DNA of 64,000 nucleotides, taken from positions 682,001-746,000 of the forward strand of contig NZ_FUEZ01000003.1 in the NCBI RefSeq assembly GCF_900157365.1, read 5' to 3'. Positions 16,176 through 25,308 of this stretch are shown piece by piece (within the stretch, counting starts at the first letter, position 1; the number at the start of each line of letters is the position of its first letter). Below the pieces are notes generated by a model that was given only the letters and a program-made list of their open reading frames with translations, had not been told where the DNA came from and searched no databases. This DNA comes from Mycobacterium numidiamassiliense. GTDB taxonomy: Bacteria; Actinomycetota; Actinomycetes; Mycobacteriales; Mycobacteriaceae. The position numbers and the translations under genes were made by a program.

Positions 16176-17660
16176 GTGACTGCGCATTTTTCGATTCGGC
16201 ATCTTACCGCCTGGGTGGCCCTGGTGTTTCTTGGCGCGAACATGAGTCCACTATTGACACCGCTCTACACCCGTCCAATCACTATGCTGGCGACAGTTGT
16301 CACGCCCTATCTACCATTCAACATGGTCGTGTCGAGTAGCCCGGGCAAAGTCTTCGCGCATTACATGCCGAGCATGCCGATATCGATAGACAACAAAGAC
16401 GGGGACCAAGACTATTACGCAACCCAATACCTCACTGTGCATGGCGAAAACGGTTCGCACGCCGCGTACGGCGGATTTCTGAGGGATAGGCCGCTCCCCC
16501 GGGCCCATATCGATGGGCCCGATTGGCAGCTGGCGGATCTGGAAACTGAGATCGGACAAGCGAAAAGTGTGGGTATCGACGGATTCGCGGTCGATGTCAT
16601 TGACCCCCGCGCCGCGTCCAATGTCGTTGATCGGATACTGCAGGCCACGGCGGCGGTGGGAAATTTTGCGATTCTGATCACGGCTGATTTCACAGGACCC
16701 TCGGGGGCGATGTCCGCCGCAGACTTCGCGGCCGATGTCGCACCGCTTCTGAGGGCGCCGGGCGCGTTTCATCTCCCGGATGACCGGGTCGTCCTGGGTG
16801 CCTTCGCCGCTGAGCGGCAACCGCCGGCGTGGTGGGTGAGCGCTCTCGACATTCTTCGCGACAAGTTCAACGTCGCAGTCGCCTTCGTGCCGACGTTTCT
16901 CAACGTGGCCGACAACCCGGAGAGATTCGCTCCCTTCAGCTACGGACTCAGCATGTGGGGGGGTCGGAACCCAGATGCCATGACGGTTGACCACGTCGGC
17001 GCCGGTTCTGCAGTGGACGTCATTCGGCGAGTGCATCAACTCGGAAAACTGTGGATGCAGCCGGTGGCCTTCCAGGACAGCCGGCCGCGAAGCGGAACCT
17101 TCGAGGAAGCGGCCAACGGTTTGACAAACAGACTGGCGTGGCAGCTCGCAGACCAGGAGCATGCCGAGTGGGTGCAGCTGATCACTTGGAACGACTACGC
17201 CGAATCGACCGCCATGGCGCCGTCGGTGGCTCACGGTTGGCGCATCCTGGACATGAATGCCTATGACATCGTTCGGTTCAAGTTCGGCCAACCGCCCCCC
17301 ATCGTCCGTGACGCGCTGTTTGTCACGTACCGAGACCAACCGGTGAGCGCCTGTCCGGTGTACCCCGAAACCCTGCTGATGCACGTGGTACCGACCAGCG
17401 TGCCGCCCTGCGACACCATCGAAGTAGTGGCGTTTGCGACGGCGCCGTCGCAGGTCGTCATCACAGCGGCGGCGGATACCCATTCGTGCACTGTCCCGGC
17501 CGGCCGAGGGATGTGCATTTTCCCGTTGAGTCTCGGGTCGTTCTCGGTCGTAATGCAGCGCGACGGCGTCGTGGTCGCGACCGCGCGGTCCAATGCCGAC
17601 GTCACCGAAACCCCCTACGTGCAAGACCTGCAATACCGCGCGGTCGGGGGTCTGCGATAG
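16176..17660 (+). CDS. Exported glycoside hydrolase, GH71 (alpha-1,3-glucanase)-like
   Basis: A 494-residue protein starting at GTG 16176 after AAAGGAACC. A hydrophobic N-terminus (LTAWVALVFLGANM) acts as a signal or anchor. The body looks like the GH71/GH99-type barrel: KVFAHYMPSMPIS opens the domain, AKSVGIDGFAVDVIDP is the conserved second strand, and VQLITWNDYAESTAMAPS matches the WNDYxES motif near the end of the catalytic domain (about residues 370-385). About 110 further residues form a Cys-containing beta-rich tail. GH71 enzymes cleave alpha-1,3-glucan. Codon use and base composition look less GC-rich than the neighbours, hinting at transfer. The family call is from motif recognition only. 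Confidence 0.65.
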   Translation: MTAHFSIRHLTAWVALVFLGANMSPLLTPLYTRPITMLATVVTPYLPFNMVVSSSPGKVFAHYMPSMPISIDNKDGDQDYYATQYLTVHGENGSHAAYGGFLRDRPLPRAHIDGPDWQLADLETEIGQAKSVGIDGFAVDVIDPRAASNVVDRILQATAAVGNFAILITADFTGPSGAMSAADFAADVAPLLRAPGAFHLPDDRVVLGAFAAERQPPAWWVSALDILRDKFNVAVAFVPTFLNVADNPERFAPFSYGLSMWGGRNPDAMTVDHVGAGSAVDVIRRVHQLGKLWMQPVAFQDSRPRSGTFEEAANGLTNRLAWQLADQEHAEWVQLITWNDYAESTAMAPSVAHGWRILDMNAYDIVRFKFGQPPPIVRDALFVTYRDQPVSACPVYPETLLMHVVPTSVPPCDTIEVVAFATAPSQVVITAAADTHSCTVPAGRGMCIFPLSLGSFSVVMQRDGVVVATARSNADVTETPYVQDLQYRAVGGLR

Positions 17661-17729
17661 GCCCGTACAGGTCGGGACGGGTGCCCTGCGTGTTTGAGTC
17701 TCGACAGTCAGCTCGCGGGGCGCGTCCTT

Positions 17730-18818
17730 CTAGCCGATCAATACCGCGTAGCGCGGCTTGATGACCTCGTCGATGATGGCCAGCCGCTCGTCGAATGGGA
17801 TGAACGCCGACTTCATCGCGTTGATGGTGAACCGCTCGAGGTCACTCCATCCGTAGCCGAACGCCTCGACCAGTCGGTGCATTTCGCGGCTCATAAAGGT
17901 GTCGCTCATCAACCGGTTGTCGGTGTTGACCGTCACCCGGAAGCGCGCCCTGGCCAGCAGGTCGAAGGGGTGCTCGGCGATGCTGTTCACCGCACCGGTC
18001 TGCACGTTGGAGCTGGGACACAGCTCCAACGGAATTCGCTTGTCGCGCAGGATGGATGCCAGCCTGCCCAGCCGGACCCCGCGGCCTTCGACCACCTCGA
18101 TGTCGTCGACGATGCGCACCCCATGGCCCAGACGGTCAGCGCCGCAGAACGCGATCGCCTCGTGGATGGAGGGCAGCCCAAACGCCTCGCCCGCATGAAT
18201 AGTGAAGCGCGCGTTGTGGTCTCGCATGTACTCGAATGCGTCCAGGTGCCGCGTCGGCGGGTTGCCCGCCTCGGCCCCCGCGATGTCGAAACCGACGACT
18301 CCCTTGTCCCGGAAGCGAATTGCCAGCTCGGCGATCCTGCGCGACACCGCCGCGTGCCGCATCGCGGTGACCAGCAGACGCGCCTTGATGGGACGGCCCG
18401 CGGCCGCCGCGGCCTTCTCGCCGGCGGCGAAGCCCTCCAGCACGGCATCGACGATGGCGTCGAACGACAGCCCGCGATCGATATGCAGCTCGGGGGCGAA
18501 CCGCACCTCGGCGTAGACCACCGAATCGGCCGCCAGGTCCTCCACGCACTCGTAGCCGACGCGATAGAGCGCATCGGGTGTCTGCATCACCGCGACGGTG
18601 TGCGAAAACGGCTCCAGATACCGCTCCAGTGAGCCGCTGTGCGACCGGGTGCGAAACCAGGTCGCCAGCTCGTCGGCGTCGGTGGCGGGCAGGCCGTCGT
18701 AGCCGACCTGACCGGCGATGTCGAGCACGGTGGACGGCCGCAGACCGCCGTCCAGGTGGTCGTGCAACAGGGCCTTGGGAGCCTGCCTGATCTGCTGCAG
18801 GGTCAGCGGGGCGGTCAT
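17730..18818 (-). CDS. add: Adenosine deaminase
   Basis: A 362-residue zinc enzyme converting adenosine and deoxyadenosine to inosine. Seen: the zinc motif [15 protein letters not shown] (about residues 16-30), [10 protein letters not shown], the catalytic [20 protein letters not shown] and the last metal ligand in [13 protein letters not shown] 18816-18818 overlaps the deoA stop (ATGA), so the longer open frame upstream is not used. It is last in a cdd-deoA-add operon for nucleoside salvage, delivering inosine for DeoD encoded elsewhere in the window. Confidence 0.95.
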   Translation of the reverse strand: MTAPLTLQQIRQAPKALLHDHLDGGLRPSTVLDIAGQVGYDGLPATDADELATWFRTRSHSGSLERYLEPFSHTVAVMQTPDALYRVGYECVEDLAADSVVYAEVRFAPELHIDRGLSFDAIVDAVLEGFAAGEKAAAAAGRPIKARLLVTAMRHAAVSRRIAELAIRFRDKGVVGFDIAGAEAGNPPTRHLDAFEYMRDHNARFTIHAGEAFGLPSIHEAIAFCGADRLGHGVRIVDDIEVVEGRGVRLGRLASILRDKRIPLELCPSSNVQTGAVNSIAEHPFDLLARARFRVTVNTDNRLMSDTFMSREMHRLVEAFGYGWSDLERFTINAMKSAFIPFDERLAIIDEVIKPRYAVLIG

Positions 18819-20116
18819 GTTGTGATCCGATCGATAATCAGCGGCCTCGGCGACGGAGGCTCGTCGGCGACGCTCCAGCCGCCGTCGAGCTCTGCCATCG
18901 CCGCCCCGAAGCGTTCCGGGGTGTCTGTGTAGAGGGTGAACAACGGCTGCCCGGGCGCGACCGGTTCGCCGGGACGTCGGTGTATTCGGACGCCCGCGCC
19001 GCATTGGACCTTTTCGCCCGGCCGGGTCCTGCCCGCGCCGAGCCGCCAACCTGCCAGCCCCACTGCCATCGCGTCGATATCGCCCATTGTGCCGCCCCGG
19101 GTCGCGGTCACGGTCTCGGAGTGCGCACCGATCGGCAACGGTACCGACAAGTCACCGCCCTGCGCCGCGACCAGCTGGCGGAATCGGTCCATGGCGGACC
19201 CGTCGCGCAGGGTCTGCGCGGGATCGCGGGCGTCGAGCCCGGCCAGTTCGAGCATCTCGCCGGCCAGCCCCAGCGTCAGCTCCACGACATCGGGCGGCCC
19301 GCCGCCGCCCAGCACGTCCAGGGCCTCGGCAACCTCGAGGGCGTTGCCGACGGCCGAGCCGAGGGGGCAGTTCATGTCCGTCAGCAGCGCGCGGGTGGGC
19401 ACCCCGCTCACCGTCCCCAACTCGACCATGGTGTGGGCCAGCTCGCGGCACTTCGCCTCGGACTCCAACAGCGCCCCGGCGCCGACCTTCACGTCGAGCA
19501 CCAGCGCACCGATGCCCTCGGCCAGCTTCTTGCTCATGATCGAGCTGGCGATCAATGGCAGGGATTCGACGGTGGCGGTGATGTCGCGCAGCGCGTAGAG
19601 CTTCTTGTCCGCGGCCGCGAGCTGGCCGGCGGCGAAGATCGCCGCGCCGATGTCGCACAGTTGTTGGCGCACTCGCTGGTTGGACAGCTCGACGGTGAAG
19701 CCCGGGATGCACTCCAGCTTGTCCAGAGTGCCGCCGGTGTGCCCCAGCCCCCGGCCGGATGCCTTGGGCACCGCGGCGCCGCAGGCGGCGACGACGGGGA
19801 TCAGCACCAGGGTGGTTTTGTCTCCCACCCCACCGGTGGAGTGCTTGTCCACGGTGACCAACGGCGTGCCGCCCGAGCGCAGATCGCTGAAATCCATCCG
19901 TTCGCCGGAAGCCACCATCGCCGAGGTCCACCTGGCGATCTCGCCGCGGTCCATGCCACGCAGAAAGATCGCCATGAGCAACGCCGACATCTGCTCGTCG
20001 GCAACATGGCCGTCGGTGTAGGCGGCGATGATCCAGTCGATCGCGGCATCGGAGAGCCGGCCGCCGTCGCGCTTGGTCCTGATCACCGTCGGCGCGTCGA
20101 ATGCTAAGTCGGTCAA
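18815..20116 (-). CDS. deoA: Thymidine phosphorylase
   Basis: A 433-residue pyrimidine nucleoside phosphorylase. It splits thymidine (and deoxyuridine) with phosphate to base plus deoxyribose-1-phosphate. The phosphate and nucleoside site is visible as [16 protein letters not shown] and [30 protein letters not shown] and the C-terminal [13 protein letters not shown] match the family. Start is TTG 20114-20116, whose first bases overlap the cdd stop as TTGA; this gives the N-terminus [18 protein letters not shown] seen in relatives. The ORF is open far upstream inside cdd, but that part is a shadow. Coupled to cdd and add. Confidence 0.95.
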   Translation of the reverse strand: MTDLAFDAPTVIRTKRDGGRLSDAAIDWIIAAYTDGHVADEQMSALLMAIFLRGMDRGEIARWTSAMVASGERMDFSDLRSGGTPLVTVDKHSTGGVGDKTTLVLIPVVAACGAAVPKASGRGLGHTGGTLDKLECIPGFTVELSNQRVRQQLCDIGAAIFAAGQLAAADKKLYALRDITATVESLPLIASSIMSKKLAEGIGALVLDVKVGAGALLESEAKCRELAHTMVELGTVSGVPTRALLTDMNCPLGSAVGNALEVAEALDVLGGGGPPDVVELTLGLAGEMLELAGLDARDPAQTLRDGSAMDRFRQLVAAQGGDLSVPLPIGAHSETVTATRGGTMGDIDAMAVGLAGWRLGAGRTRPGEKVQCGAGVRIHRRPGEPVAPGQPLFTLYTDTPERFGAAMAELDGGWSVADEPPSPRPLIIDRITT

Positions 20117-20514
20117 GGGCGTTCCCGGGCAAGGTCGTCGGCGCTGAACGCGTCGGGCAGTAGTTCGTCGAGGCGGCGCGGGCCGTCGGGATGGTCGATC
20201 AGTAGCTCGGGGCCGCCGTGTTCGAGCAGCACCTGACGGCACCGTCCACACGGCATCAACCCCGCCCCCCGTCCACCGACGCAGACCAGGGCCACCAGCC
20301 GGCCGCCGCCGCTCGTGTGCAGGGCGCAGACCACACCGCACTCGGCACAGAGACCTAGGCCATATGAGACATTCTCCACATTGCAGCCGACGACGACACG
20401 GCCGTCGTCGACCAGCGCGGCCGCACCCACCGGGAAGCGCGAATACGGCGCATACGCCCCCGATGCTGCTTGTATTGCTTTGTCCCGCAGCATATTCCAA
20501 TCAATATCAGGCAT
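20113..20514 (-). CDS. cdd: Cytidine deaminase
   Basis: A 133-residue tetrameric-type cytidine deaminase that converts cytidine and deoxycytidine to uridine forms. The zinc site is split between CAECGVVCAL (the usual C-A-E) and MPCGRCRQVL (PCxxC); the substrate loop is GCNVENVSYGLGLCAE. First gene of the cdd-deoA-add operon, divergent from sdhCDAB with about 159 bp between starts. Product uridine/deoxyuridine can feed DeoA and ultimately Upp. Confidence 0.96.
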   Translation of the reverse strand: MPDIDWNMLRDKAIQAASGAYAPYSRFPVGAAALVDDGRVVVGCNVENVSYGLGLCAECGVVCALHTSGGGRLVALVCVGGRGAGLMPCGRCRQVLLEHGGPELLIDHPDGPRRLDELLPDAFSADDLARERP

Positions 20515-20673
20515 ACCGCAACCCCGATCGCCGATGGGCCGACCTTATAAAGCCACCCCTAACTCTGTCACGACGTCGGCGGCGCGAATCGCATTTGGGC
20601 TCCTACCGTCTCCTCCGTTGCGGGGCTAAGCTCGGTTGCCCGGCTTTAGATTCCACGAAGGCGGTGAGAACCG

Positions 20674-21111
20674 GTGAGTACACAGGCGACAACCGCGGAT
20701 CCGGCGGCAGGTGCGCGCAAAGCCGCAAACAAACGGCGGCCACCTCGGACCCTGTATCGGGGCGACCCCGGCATGTGGGCGTGGGTGCTGCACCGCATCA
20801 GCGGCGCGACGATCTTCTTCTTCCTGTTCGTCCACGTGCTGGACGCCGCGATGTTGCGGGTGAGCCCGCAGACCTACAACGCGGTGGTGGGCGACTACAA
20901 GACCCCGCTCGTCGGCCTGATGGAGTTCGGCCTGGTGGCCGCGGTGCTGTTCCATGCGCTCAACGGGACCCGGATCATCCTCATCGACTTCTGGTCACAG
21001 GGGCCCCGTTACCAGCGGCTGATGCTCTGGATTGTCGGCACGGTCTTCCTGCTGCTCATCGTCCCGGCCGGCGTGGTCACCGGGATCCACATGTGGGAGC
21101 ACTTCCGATGA
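20674..21111 (+). CDS. sdhC: Succinate dehydrogenase cytochrome b556 subunit
   Basis: A 145-residue membrane anchor subunit of complex II. Three hydrophobic helices are visible (ISGATIFFFLFVHVLDAAML, LVGLMEFGLVAAVLFHALNG, LMLWIVGTVFLLLIVPAGVV). HRISG and FHALNGTR are the SdhC signature, containing the quinone-site Ser/Arg region and the haem-ligand His. The basic N-terminal tail faces the cytoplasm. Start is GTG 20674; the stop overlaps the sdhD ATG (ATGA). The enzyme couples succinate oxidation to menaquinone reduction in the membrane. Confidence 0.94.
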   Translation: MSTQATTADPAAGARKAANKRRPPRTLYRGDPGMWAWVLHRISGATIFFFLFVHVLDAAMLRVSPQTYNAVVGDYKTPLVGLMEFGLVAAVLFHALNGTRIILIDFWSQGPRYQRLMLWIVGTVFLLLIVPAGVVTGIHMWEHFR

Positions 21112-21587
21112 GCAGCCCCGACCTTCAGCTCGGCTCCCGAAACCAAAGAGGCGAGGCGGCCCCGGTCAAACAGCGCTTCCACGACCGCCCCGCCAGCCTG
21201 GACAATCCTCGTTCACCGCGGCGCCGGGCCGGCATCCCCAATTTCGAGAAGTTCGCCTGGCTGTTCATGCGGTTTTCCGGTGTCGCGCTGGTGGTCCTGG
21301 CGTTAGGGCACCTGTTCATCATGCTGATGTGGGACAACGGCGTGTACCGCATCGACTTCAACTTCGTCGCGCAGCGGTGGGCCTCGCCGTTCTGGCAATT
21401 CTGGGATTTGGCGCTGCTGTGGCTGGCGCAATTGCACGGCGGCAACGGCCTGCGCACCATCATCGACGACTACAGCCGCAGGGACAGCACGCGGTTCTGG
21501 CTCAACAGCCTGCTGCTGCTGTCGATGGGCTTCACCCTGGTGCTGGGCACCTACGTGCTGGTGACCTTCGACCCCAACATTTCTTGA
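21108..21587 (+). CDS. sdhD: Succinate dehydrogenase hydrophobic anchor subunit
   Basis: A 159-residue membrane subunit with three helices (FSGVALVVLALGHLFIMLMW, FWDLALLWLAQLHGGNG, LLLLSMGFTLVLGTYVLVTF). GHLFIM and QLHGGNGLR supply the likely second haem His and the quinone site. ATG 21108 overlaps the sdhC stop codon, so synthesis is coupled; a much longer frame open upstream is a shadow. About 50 N-terminal residues are hydrophilic. Followed 19 bp later by sdhA. Confidence 0.93.
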   Translation: MSSPDLQLGSRNQRGEAAPVKQRFHDRPASLDNPRSPRRRAGIPNFEKFAWLFMRFSGVALVVLALGHLFIMLMWDNGVYRIDFNFVAQRWASPFWQFWDLALLWLAQLHGGNGLRTIIDDYSRRDSTRFWLNSLLLLSMGFTLVLGTYVLVTFDPNIS

Positions 21588-21606
21588 TTCGCAGGAGGCG
21601 ACGGAG

Positions 21607-23361
21607 TTGATCCAGCAACACCGATATGACGTCGTGATCGTCGGCGCCGGCGGCGCCGGGATGCGGGCAGCGGTGGAAGCGGGCCCGCGGGTTCGTACCG
21701 CGGTGTTGACCAAGCTCTACCCCACCCGCAGCCACACCGGCGCCGCGCAGGGCGGCATGTGCGCCGCGCTGGCCAACGTCGAAGACGACAACTGGGAATG
21801 GCACACCTTCGACACCGTCAAGGGCGGCGACTACCTCGCCGACCAGGACGCCGTGGAGATCATGTGCAAGGAGGCCATCGACGCCGTCCTCGACCTGGAA
21901 AAGATGGGGATGCCGTTCAACCGCACCCCGGAAGGCCGCATCGACCAGCGCCGCTTCGGCGGCCACACCCGCGATCACGGCAAGGCCCCGGTCCGGCGGG
22001 CGTGCTACGCGGCCGACCGCACCGGGCACATGATCCTGCAGACGCTCTACCAAAACTGCGTCAAGCACGACGTGGAGTTCTTCAACGAGTTCTACGCGCT
22101 GGACCTCGCGCTCACCCAGACGCCGACCGGCCCGGTCGCCACCGGAGTGGTCGCCTACGAGCTGGCCACCGGCCAGATTCACGTCTTCCACGCCAAGGCC
22201 ATCGTGCTCGCCACCGGCGGTTCGGGCCGGATGTACAAAACCACCTCCAACGCCCACACGCTGACCGGCGACGGCATCGGTATCGTTTTCCGCAAGGGAC
22301 TTCCGTTGGAGGACATGGAGTTTCACCAATTCCATCCGACCGGCCTGGCTGGCCTGGGCATCCTGATCTCCGAGGCGGTGCGCGGCGAGGGTGGCCGGTT
22401 GCTCAACGGCGAGGGCGAGCGCTTCATGGAGCGCTACGCGCCGACGATCGTCGACCTGGCCCCGCGCGACATCGTCGCCCGCTCGATGGTGCTCGAGGTG
22501 CTCGAAGGCCGCGGCGCCGGCCCGCACAAGGACTACGTCTACATCGACGTGCGCCACCTCGGCGCGGATGTGCTGGAAGCCAAGCTGCCCGACATCACCG
22601 AGTTCGCCCGCACCTACCTGGGTGTGGACCCGGTCAAAGAGCTGGTCCCGGTCTACCCGACCTGTCACTACGTGATGGGCGGCATCCCGACCACGGTCAC
22701 CGGACAAGTGTTGCGGGACAACACTTCTACCGTGCCCGGCCTGTACGCGGCCGGGGAGTGCGCGTGCGTGTCGGTGCATGGAGCCAACCGGCTGGGCACC
22801 AACTCGCTGCTGGACATCAACGTGTTCGGCCGCCGGGCCGGCATCGCCGCGGCCAGCTACGCCCGGGGCCATGACTTCGTCGACATGCCGCCCGATCCCG
22901 CCGCGATGGTGGTCGGCTGGGTGGGCGACATCCTCTCCGAGAACGGCAACGAGCGCGTCGCCGACATTCGTGGCGCGCTGCAGCAGACGATGGACAACAA
23001 CGCCGCGGTGTTCCGCACCGAGGAGACGCTCAAGCAGGCGCTCACCGACATCCACGCCCTCAAGGAGCGGTATTCCCGAATCACCGTGCACGACAAGGGA
23101 AAGCGATTCAACAGCGACCTGCTGGAAGCGATCGAGCTGGGCTTCTTGCTGGAGCTGGCCGAAGTCACTGTGGTCGGCGCGTTGAACCGCAAGGAGTCCC
23201 GCGGTGGCCACGCCCGCGAGGACTACCCGAATCGCGACGACGTCAACTACATGCGCCACACCATGGCCTACAAGCAGGGCACCGATCTGCTCAGCGACAT
23301 CCATCTGGACTTCAAGCCCGTCGTACAGACCCGGTACGAACCCAAGGAGCGGAAATACTGA
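21607..23361 (+). CDS. sdhA: Succinate dehydrogenase flavoprotein subunit
   Basis: A 584-residue flavoprotein. VVIVGAGGAGMRAAVEA near the start binds FAD; LYPTRSHTGAAQGGMCAAL contains the His that carries covalent FAD; FHQFHPTGL, ISEAVRGEGG and the active-site HGANRLGTNSLLD are the fumarate reductase/SdhA signatures. The rare TTG start at 21607 is chosen because AGGAGG lies at 21593-21598, eight bases upstream, and gives the standard N-terminus. The stop TGA shares its last base with the sdhB ATG. A 622-residue open frame on the opposite strand is only a codon-bias shadow. Confidence 0.97.
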   Translation: MIQQHRYDVVIVGAGGAGMRAAVEAGPRVRTAVLTKLYPTRSHTGAAQGGMCAALANVEDDNWEWHTFDTVKGGDYLADQDAVEIMCKEAIDAVLDLEKMGMPFNRTPEGRIDQRRFGGHTRDHGKAPVRRACYAADRTGHMILQTLYQNCVKHDVEFFNEFYALDLALTQTPTGPVATGVVAYELATGQIHVFHAKAIVLATGGSGRMYKTTSNAHTLTGDGIGIVFRKGLPLEDMEFHQFHPTGLAGLGILISEAVRGEGGRLLNGEGERFMERYAPTIVDLAPRDIVARSMVLEVLEGRGAGPHKDYVYIDVRHLGADVLEAKLPDITEFARTYLGVDPVKELVPVYPTCHYVMGGIPTTVTGQVLRDNTSTVPGLYAAGECACVSVHGANRLGTNSLLDINVFGRRAGIAAASYARGHDFVDMPPDPAAMVVGWVGDILSENGNERVADIRGALQQTMDNNAAVFRTEETLKQALTDIHALKERYSRITVHDKGKRFNSDLLEAIELGFLLELAEVTVVGALNRKESRGGHAREDYPNRDDVNYMRHTMAYKQGTDLLSDIHLDFKPVVQTRYEPKERKY

Positions 23362-24164
23362 TGACCGTCGAGACAGAACGGGCGACGCAGGATCCTCCAC
23401 TGCCGCCGATCCCCGACGGCGCGGTGATGGTGACCCTCAAGATCGCCCGGTTCAACCCGGATAACCCCAATGCATACGCGAAAACCGGTGGCTGGCAAAG
23501 CTTTCGGGTACCGTGCCTGCCCAGTGACAGGTTGCTCAACCTGCTCATCTACGTCAAGGGTTATCTCGACGGCACGCTCACCTTCCGCCGATCGTGCGCT
23601 CACGGTGTGTGCGGGTCGGACGCGATGCGCATCAACGGGGTCAACCGGCTCGCCTGCAAGGTACTGATGCGCGACCTGCTGCCGGCCCCGACAAAGGGCA
23701 AGGCGGGCAAGGCGCTGACCATCACGGTCGAACCGATCCGCGGACTGCCGGTGGAGAAGGACCTGGTGGTCAACATGGAGCCCTTCTTCGACGCCTACCG
23801 GGCGGTGAAGCCGTACCTGATCACCAGCGGCAATCCCCCGACGCGCGAACGGATTCAGAGCCCGGCCGACCGCGCCCGCTACGACGACACCACCAAGTGC
23901 ATCCTGTGCGCGTGCTGCACCACCAGCTGCCCGGTGTTCTGGAATGAGGGCAGTTACTACGGTCCGGCGGCGATCGTCAACGCGCACCGGTTCATCTTCG
24001 ACAGCCGCGACGAGGCCGCCGGCGAGCGCCTCGACATCCTCAATGAGGTCGACGGCGTGTGGCGCTGCCGCACCACGTTCAACTGCACCGAGGGCTGCCC
24101 GCGCGGCATCGAGGTCACCAAGGCGATCCAGGAAGTCAAGCGCGCGTTGATGTTCTCGCGCTAG
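23361..24164 (+). CDS. sdhB: Succinate dehydrogenase iron-sulfur subunit
   Basis: A 267-residue iron-sulfur protein. The [2Fe-2S] motif is SCAHGVCGSDAMRINGVN with a later LACK; Asp in the third position is usual for SdhB. The [4Fe-4S]/[3Fe-4S] motifs are CILCACCTTSCPVFW and FNCTEGCPRGIEV. It carries electrons from SdhA flavin to the menaquinone site. Starts with ATG 23361 overlapping the sdhA stop by one base; last gene of sdhCDAB. Confidence 0.97.
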   Translation: MTVETERATQDPPLPPIPDGAVMVTLKIARFNPDNPNAYAKTGGWQSFRVPCLPSDRLLNLLIYVKGYLDGTLTFRRSCAHGVCGSDAMRINGVNRLACKVLMRDLLPAPTKGKAGKALTITVEPIRGLPVEKDLVVNMEPFFDAYRAVKPYLITSGNPPTRERIQSPADRARYDDTTKCILCACCTTSCPVFWNEGSYYGPAAIVNAHRFIFDSRDEAAGERLDILNEVDGVWRCRTTFNCTEGCPRGIEVTKAIQEVKRALMFSR

Positions 24165-24173
24165 GCGGGCGGC

Positions 24174-24611
24174 TCACATCGCCGGGGTCAGCACACCGCC
24201 TTGGTACGCGGTCGTCAGCTCGTCGACGATGGCCCGCCACGACACCGGGTCGGCGCCCAGGTAGCTGGCGGTGAGCACCACCCGGTCGGGGTCACCGGGT
24301 AGCAGGGACACCGCGAACAAGCGACCGGTGCTCATATCGAAGCTGGCCCGGTGCCGCGAAATCACATCCGGGACCGATACGCCCGGCGGCTCCACCGCCC
24401 AGCCCCAGCCGCCCCCCGGCCGCGTCATCCACTTCTCGCAGAACGGCTCGAACATGGTGCCTAGACCCGGATGGGCGGCGAACACGGATTCGACCGCGAC
24501 GCGGATCCGCATTTGGTCTACCCGCGAGTCGGCGATCAAGACCTGGGTCTGGAACCAGAGGTCGACGTCGTTGAGTCGGGGCAGTTCGGTCAGAGCGAGG
24601 TAATTGGTCAC
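24174..24611 (-). CDS. Condensation-domain-like fragment protein
   Basis: A 145-residue protein starting with GTG 24609-24611. It resembles part of an NRPS/PapA-type condensation domain: LTELPRLNDVDLWFQTQVLI resembles an opening strand, VAVESVFAAHPGLGTMFEP resembles the conserved helix plus H-P-x-L segment, and ASYLGADPVSWRAIVDEL sits where the catalytic HHxxxDG and following V-S-W-R-I-L occur. The histidines are absent (AS-YLGAD instead of HH-xxxDG), so acyl transfer by the usual mechanism is unlikely. It is either a relic of a longer gene or a small dedicated binding protein. It is convergent with sdhB (9 bp apart) and divergent from the CMD-family gene. Confidence 0.55.
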   Translation of the reverse strand: MTNYLALTELPRLNDVDLWFQTQVLIADSRVDQMRIRVAVESVFAAHPGLGTMFEPFCEKWMTRPGGGWGWAVEPPGVSVPDVISRHRASFDMSTGRLFAVSLLPGDPDRVVLTASYLGADPVSWRAIVDELTTAYQGGVLTPAM

Positions 24612-24670
24612 GGCACCCGAGGCTTCCGCCCGGGCCTTGGCGGATTCTCAACGGATTCTTGGAGCCGGGT

Positions 24671-24697
24671 CGTCACGTATGGAGGCCCTGTCCCGTC
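24671..24697 (+). promoter_or_regulatory. Putative ECF41-type (SigJ) promoter of the CMD-family gene
   Basis: CGTCACG (24671-24677), a 16-bp spacer and CGTC (24694-24697) lie just before the ATG at 24707. As I recall, ECF41 sigma factors recognise TGTCACA and CGTC with about this spacing, and often drive carboxymuconolactone-decarboxylase-family genes next to them. The sigJ gene is the adjacent gene, convergent. Five of seven -35 bases and all four -10 bases match. Confidence 0.45.
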
Positions 24698-24706
24698 TTC
24701 AGGGGT

Positions 24707-25288
24707 ATGACATCAACAACCCGTATCGAGCCCCTGCCCCCGAAGCGCGCCGGCCTGCTGACGCGGGTGATCTATCGGATCGCCCAGCGTCGCTACGGCC
24801 AAGTCCCCGAACCGTTCGCGGTTGCCGCACATCATCGCCGGCTGATGATCGCCAGCGCCGTGCACGAGACCATGATCGAGCGGGCGTCACGGACGCTGCC
24901 GGCCAGCGTGCGCGAACTCGCGGTGTTCTGGACCGCGCGGGCGATCGGCTGCTCGTGGTGTGTCGACTTCGGGGCCATGCTGCAGCGCCTCGACGGCCTC
25001 GACATCCAGCGGCTGCAGGACATCGATAATTACCCCACCTCAACGGCATTCACCGACGACGAGCGCGCCGCCATCGCCTACGCCGACGCGATGACCACCG
25101 ATCCGCACACCGTCACCGACGAACAGGTGGCCGACCTGAAAGCCCGCTTCGGCGATGCCGGAGTGCTCGAGCTGACCTATCAGATCGGGCTGGAGAACAT
25201 GCGGGCCCGGATGAACACCGCGTTGGGCATCGCCGAGCAGGGCTTCAATTCCGGTGAAACGTGCCGGATTCCGTGGACCACCGCGTAG
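24707..25288 (+). CDS. Carboxymuconolactone decarboxylase (AhpD-like) family protein
   Basis: A 193-residue alpha-helical AhpD/CMD-fold protein. The redox-type motif is AIGCSWCVDFGAML (CxxC, about residues 83-86), surrounded by VRELAVFWTARA before it and a helix-rich second half (LTYQIGLENMRARMNTALGI). Proteins with CxxC in this fold act as peroxidase/reductase partners; the decarboxylase name is only the family name. ATG 24707 is favoured over an earlier in-frame start at 24659. The neighbour sigJ belongs to the ECF41 group, whose members are often linked to CMD-family genes, so this is the likely SigJ target. Confidence 0.85.
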   Translation: MTSTTRIEPLPPKRAGLLTRVIYRIAQRRYGQVPEPFAVAAHHRRLMIASAVHETMIERASRTLPASVRELAVFWTARAIGCSWCVDFGAMLQRLDGLDIQRLQDIDNYPTSTAFTDDERAAIAYADAMTTDPHTVTDEQVADLKARFGDAGVLELTYQIGLENMRARMNTALGIAEQGFNSGETCRIPWTTA

Positions 25289-25308
25289 GGGCCGCCGCCC
25301 ACCGGGCG

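Noticed and set aside
21532..23400. 622-codon open frame antisense to sdhA
   Set aside because: Mirror of strong codon bias in sdhA; no Shine-Dalgarno or homology, and val/gly/his-rich.
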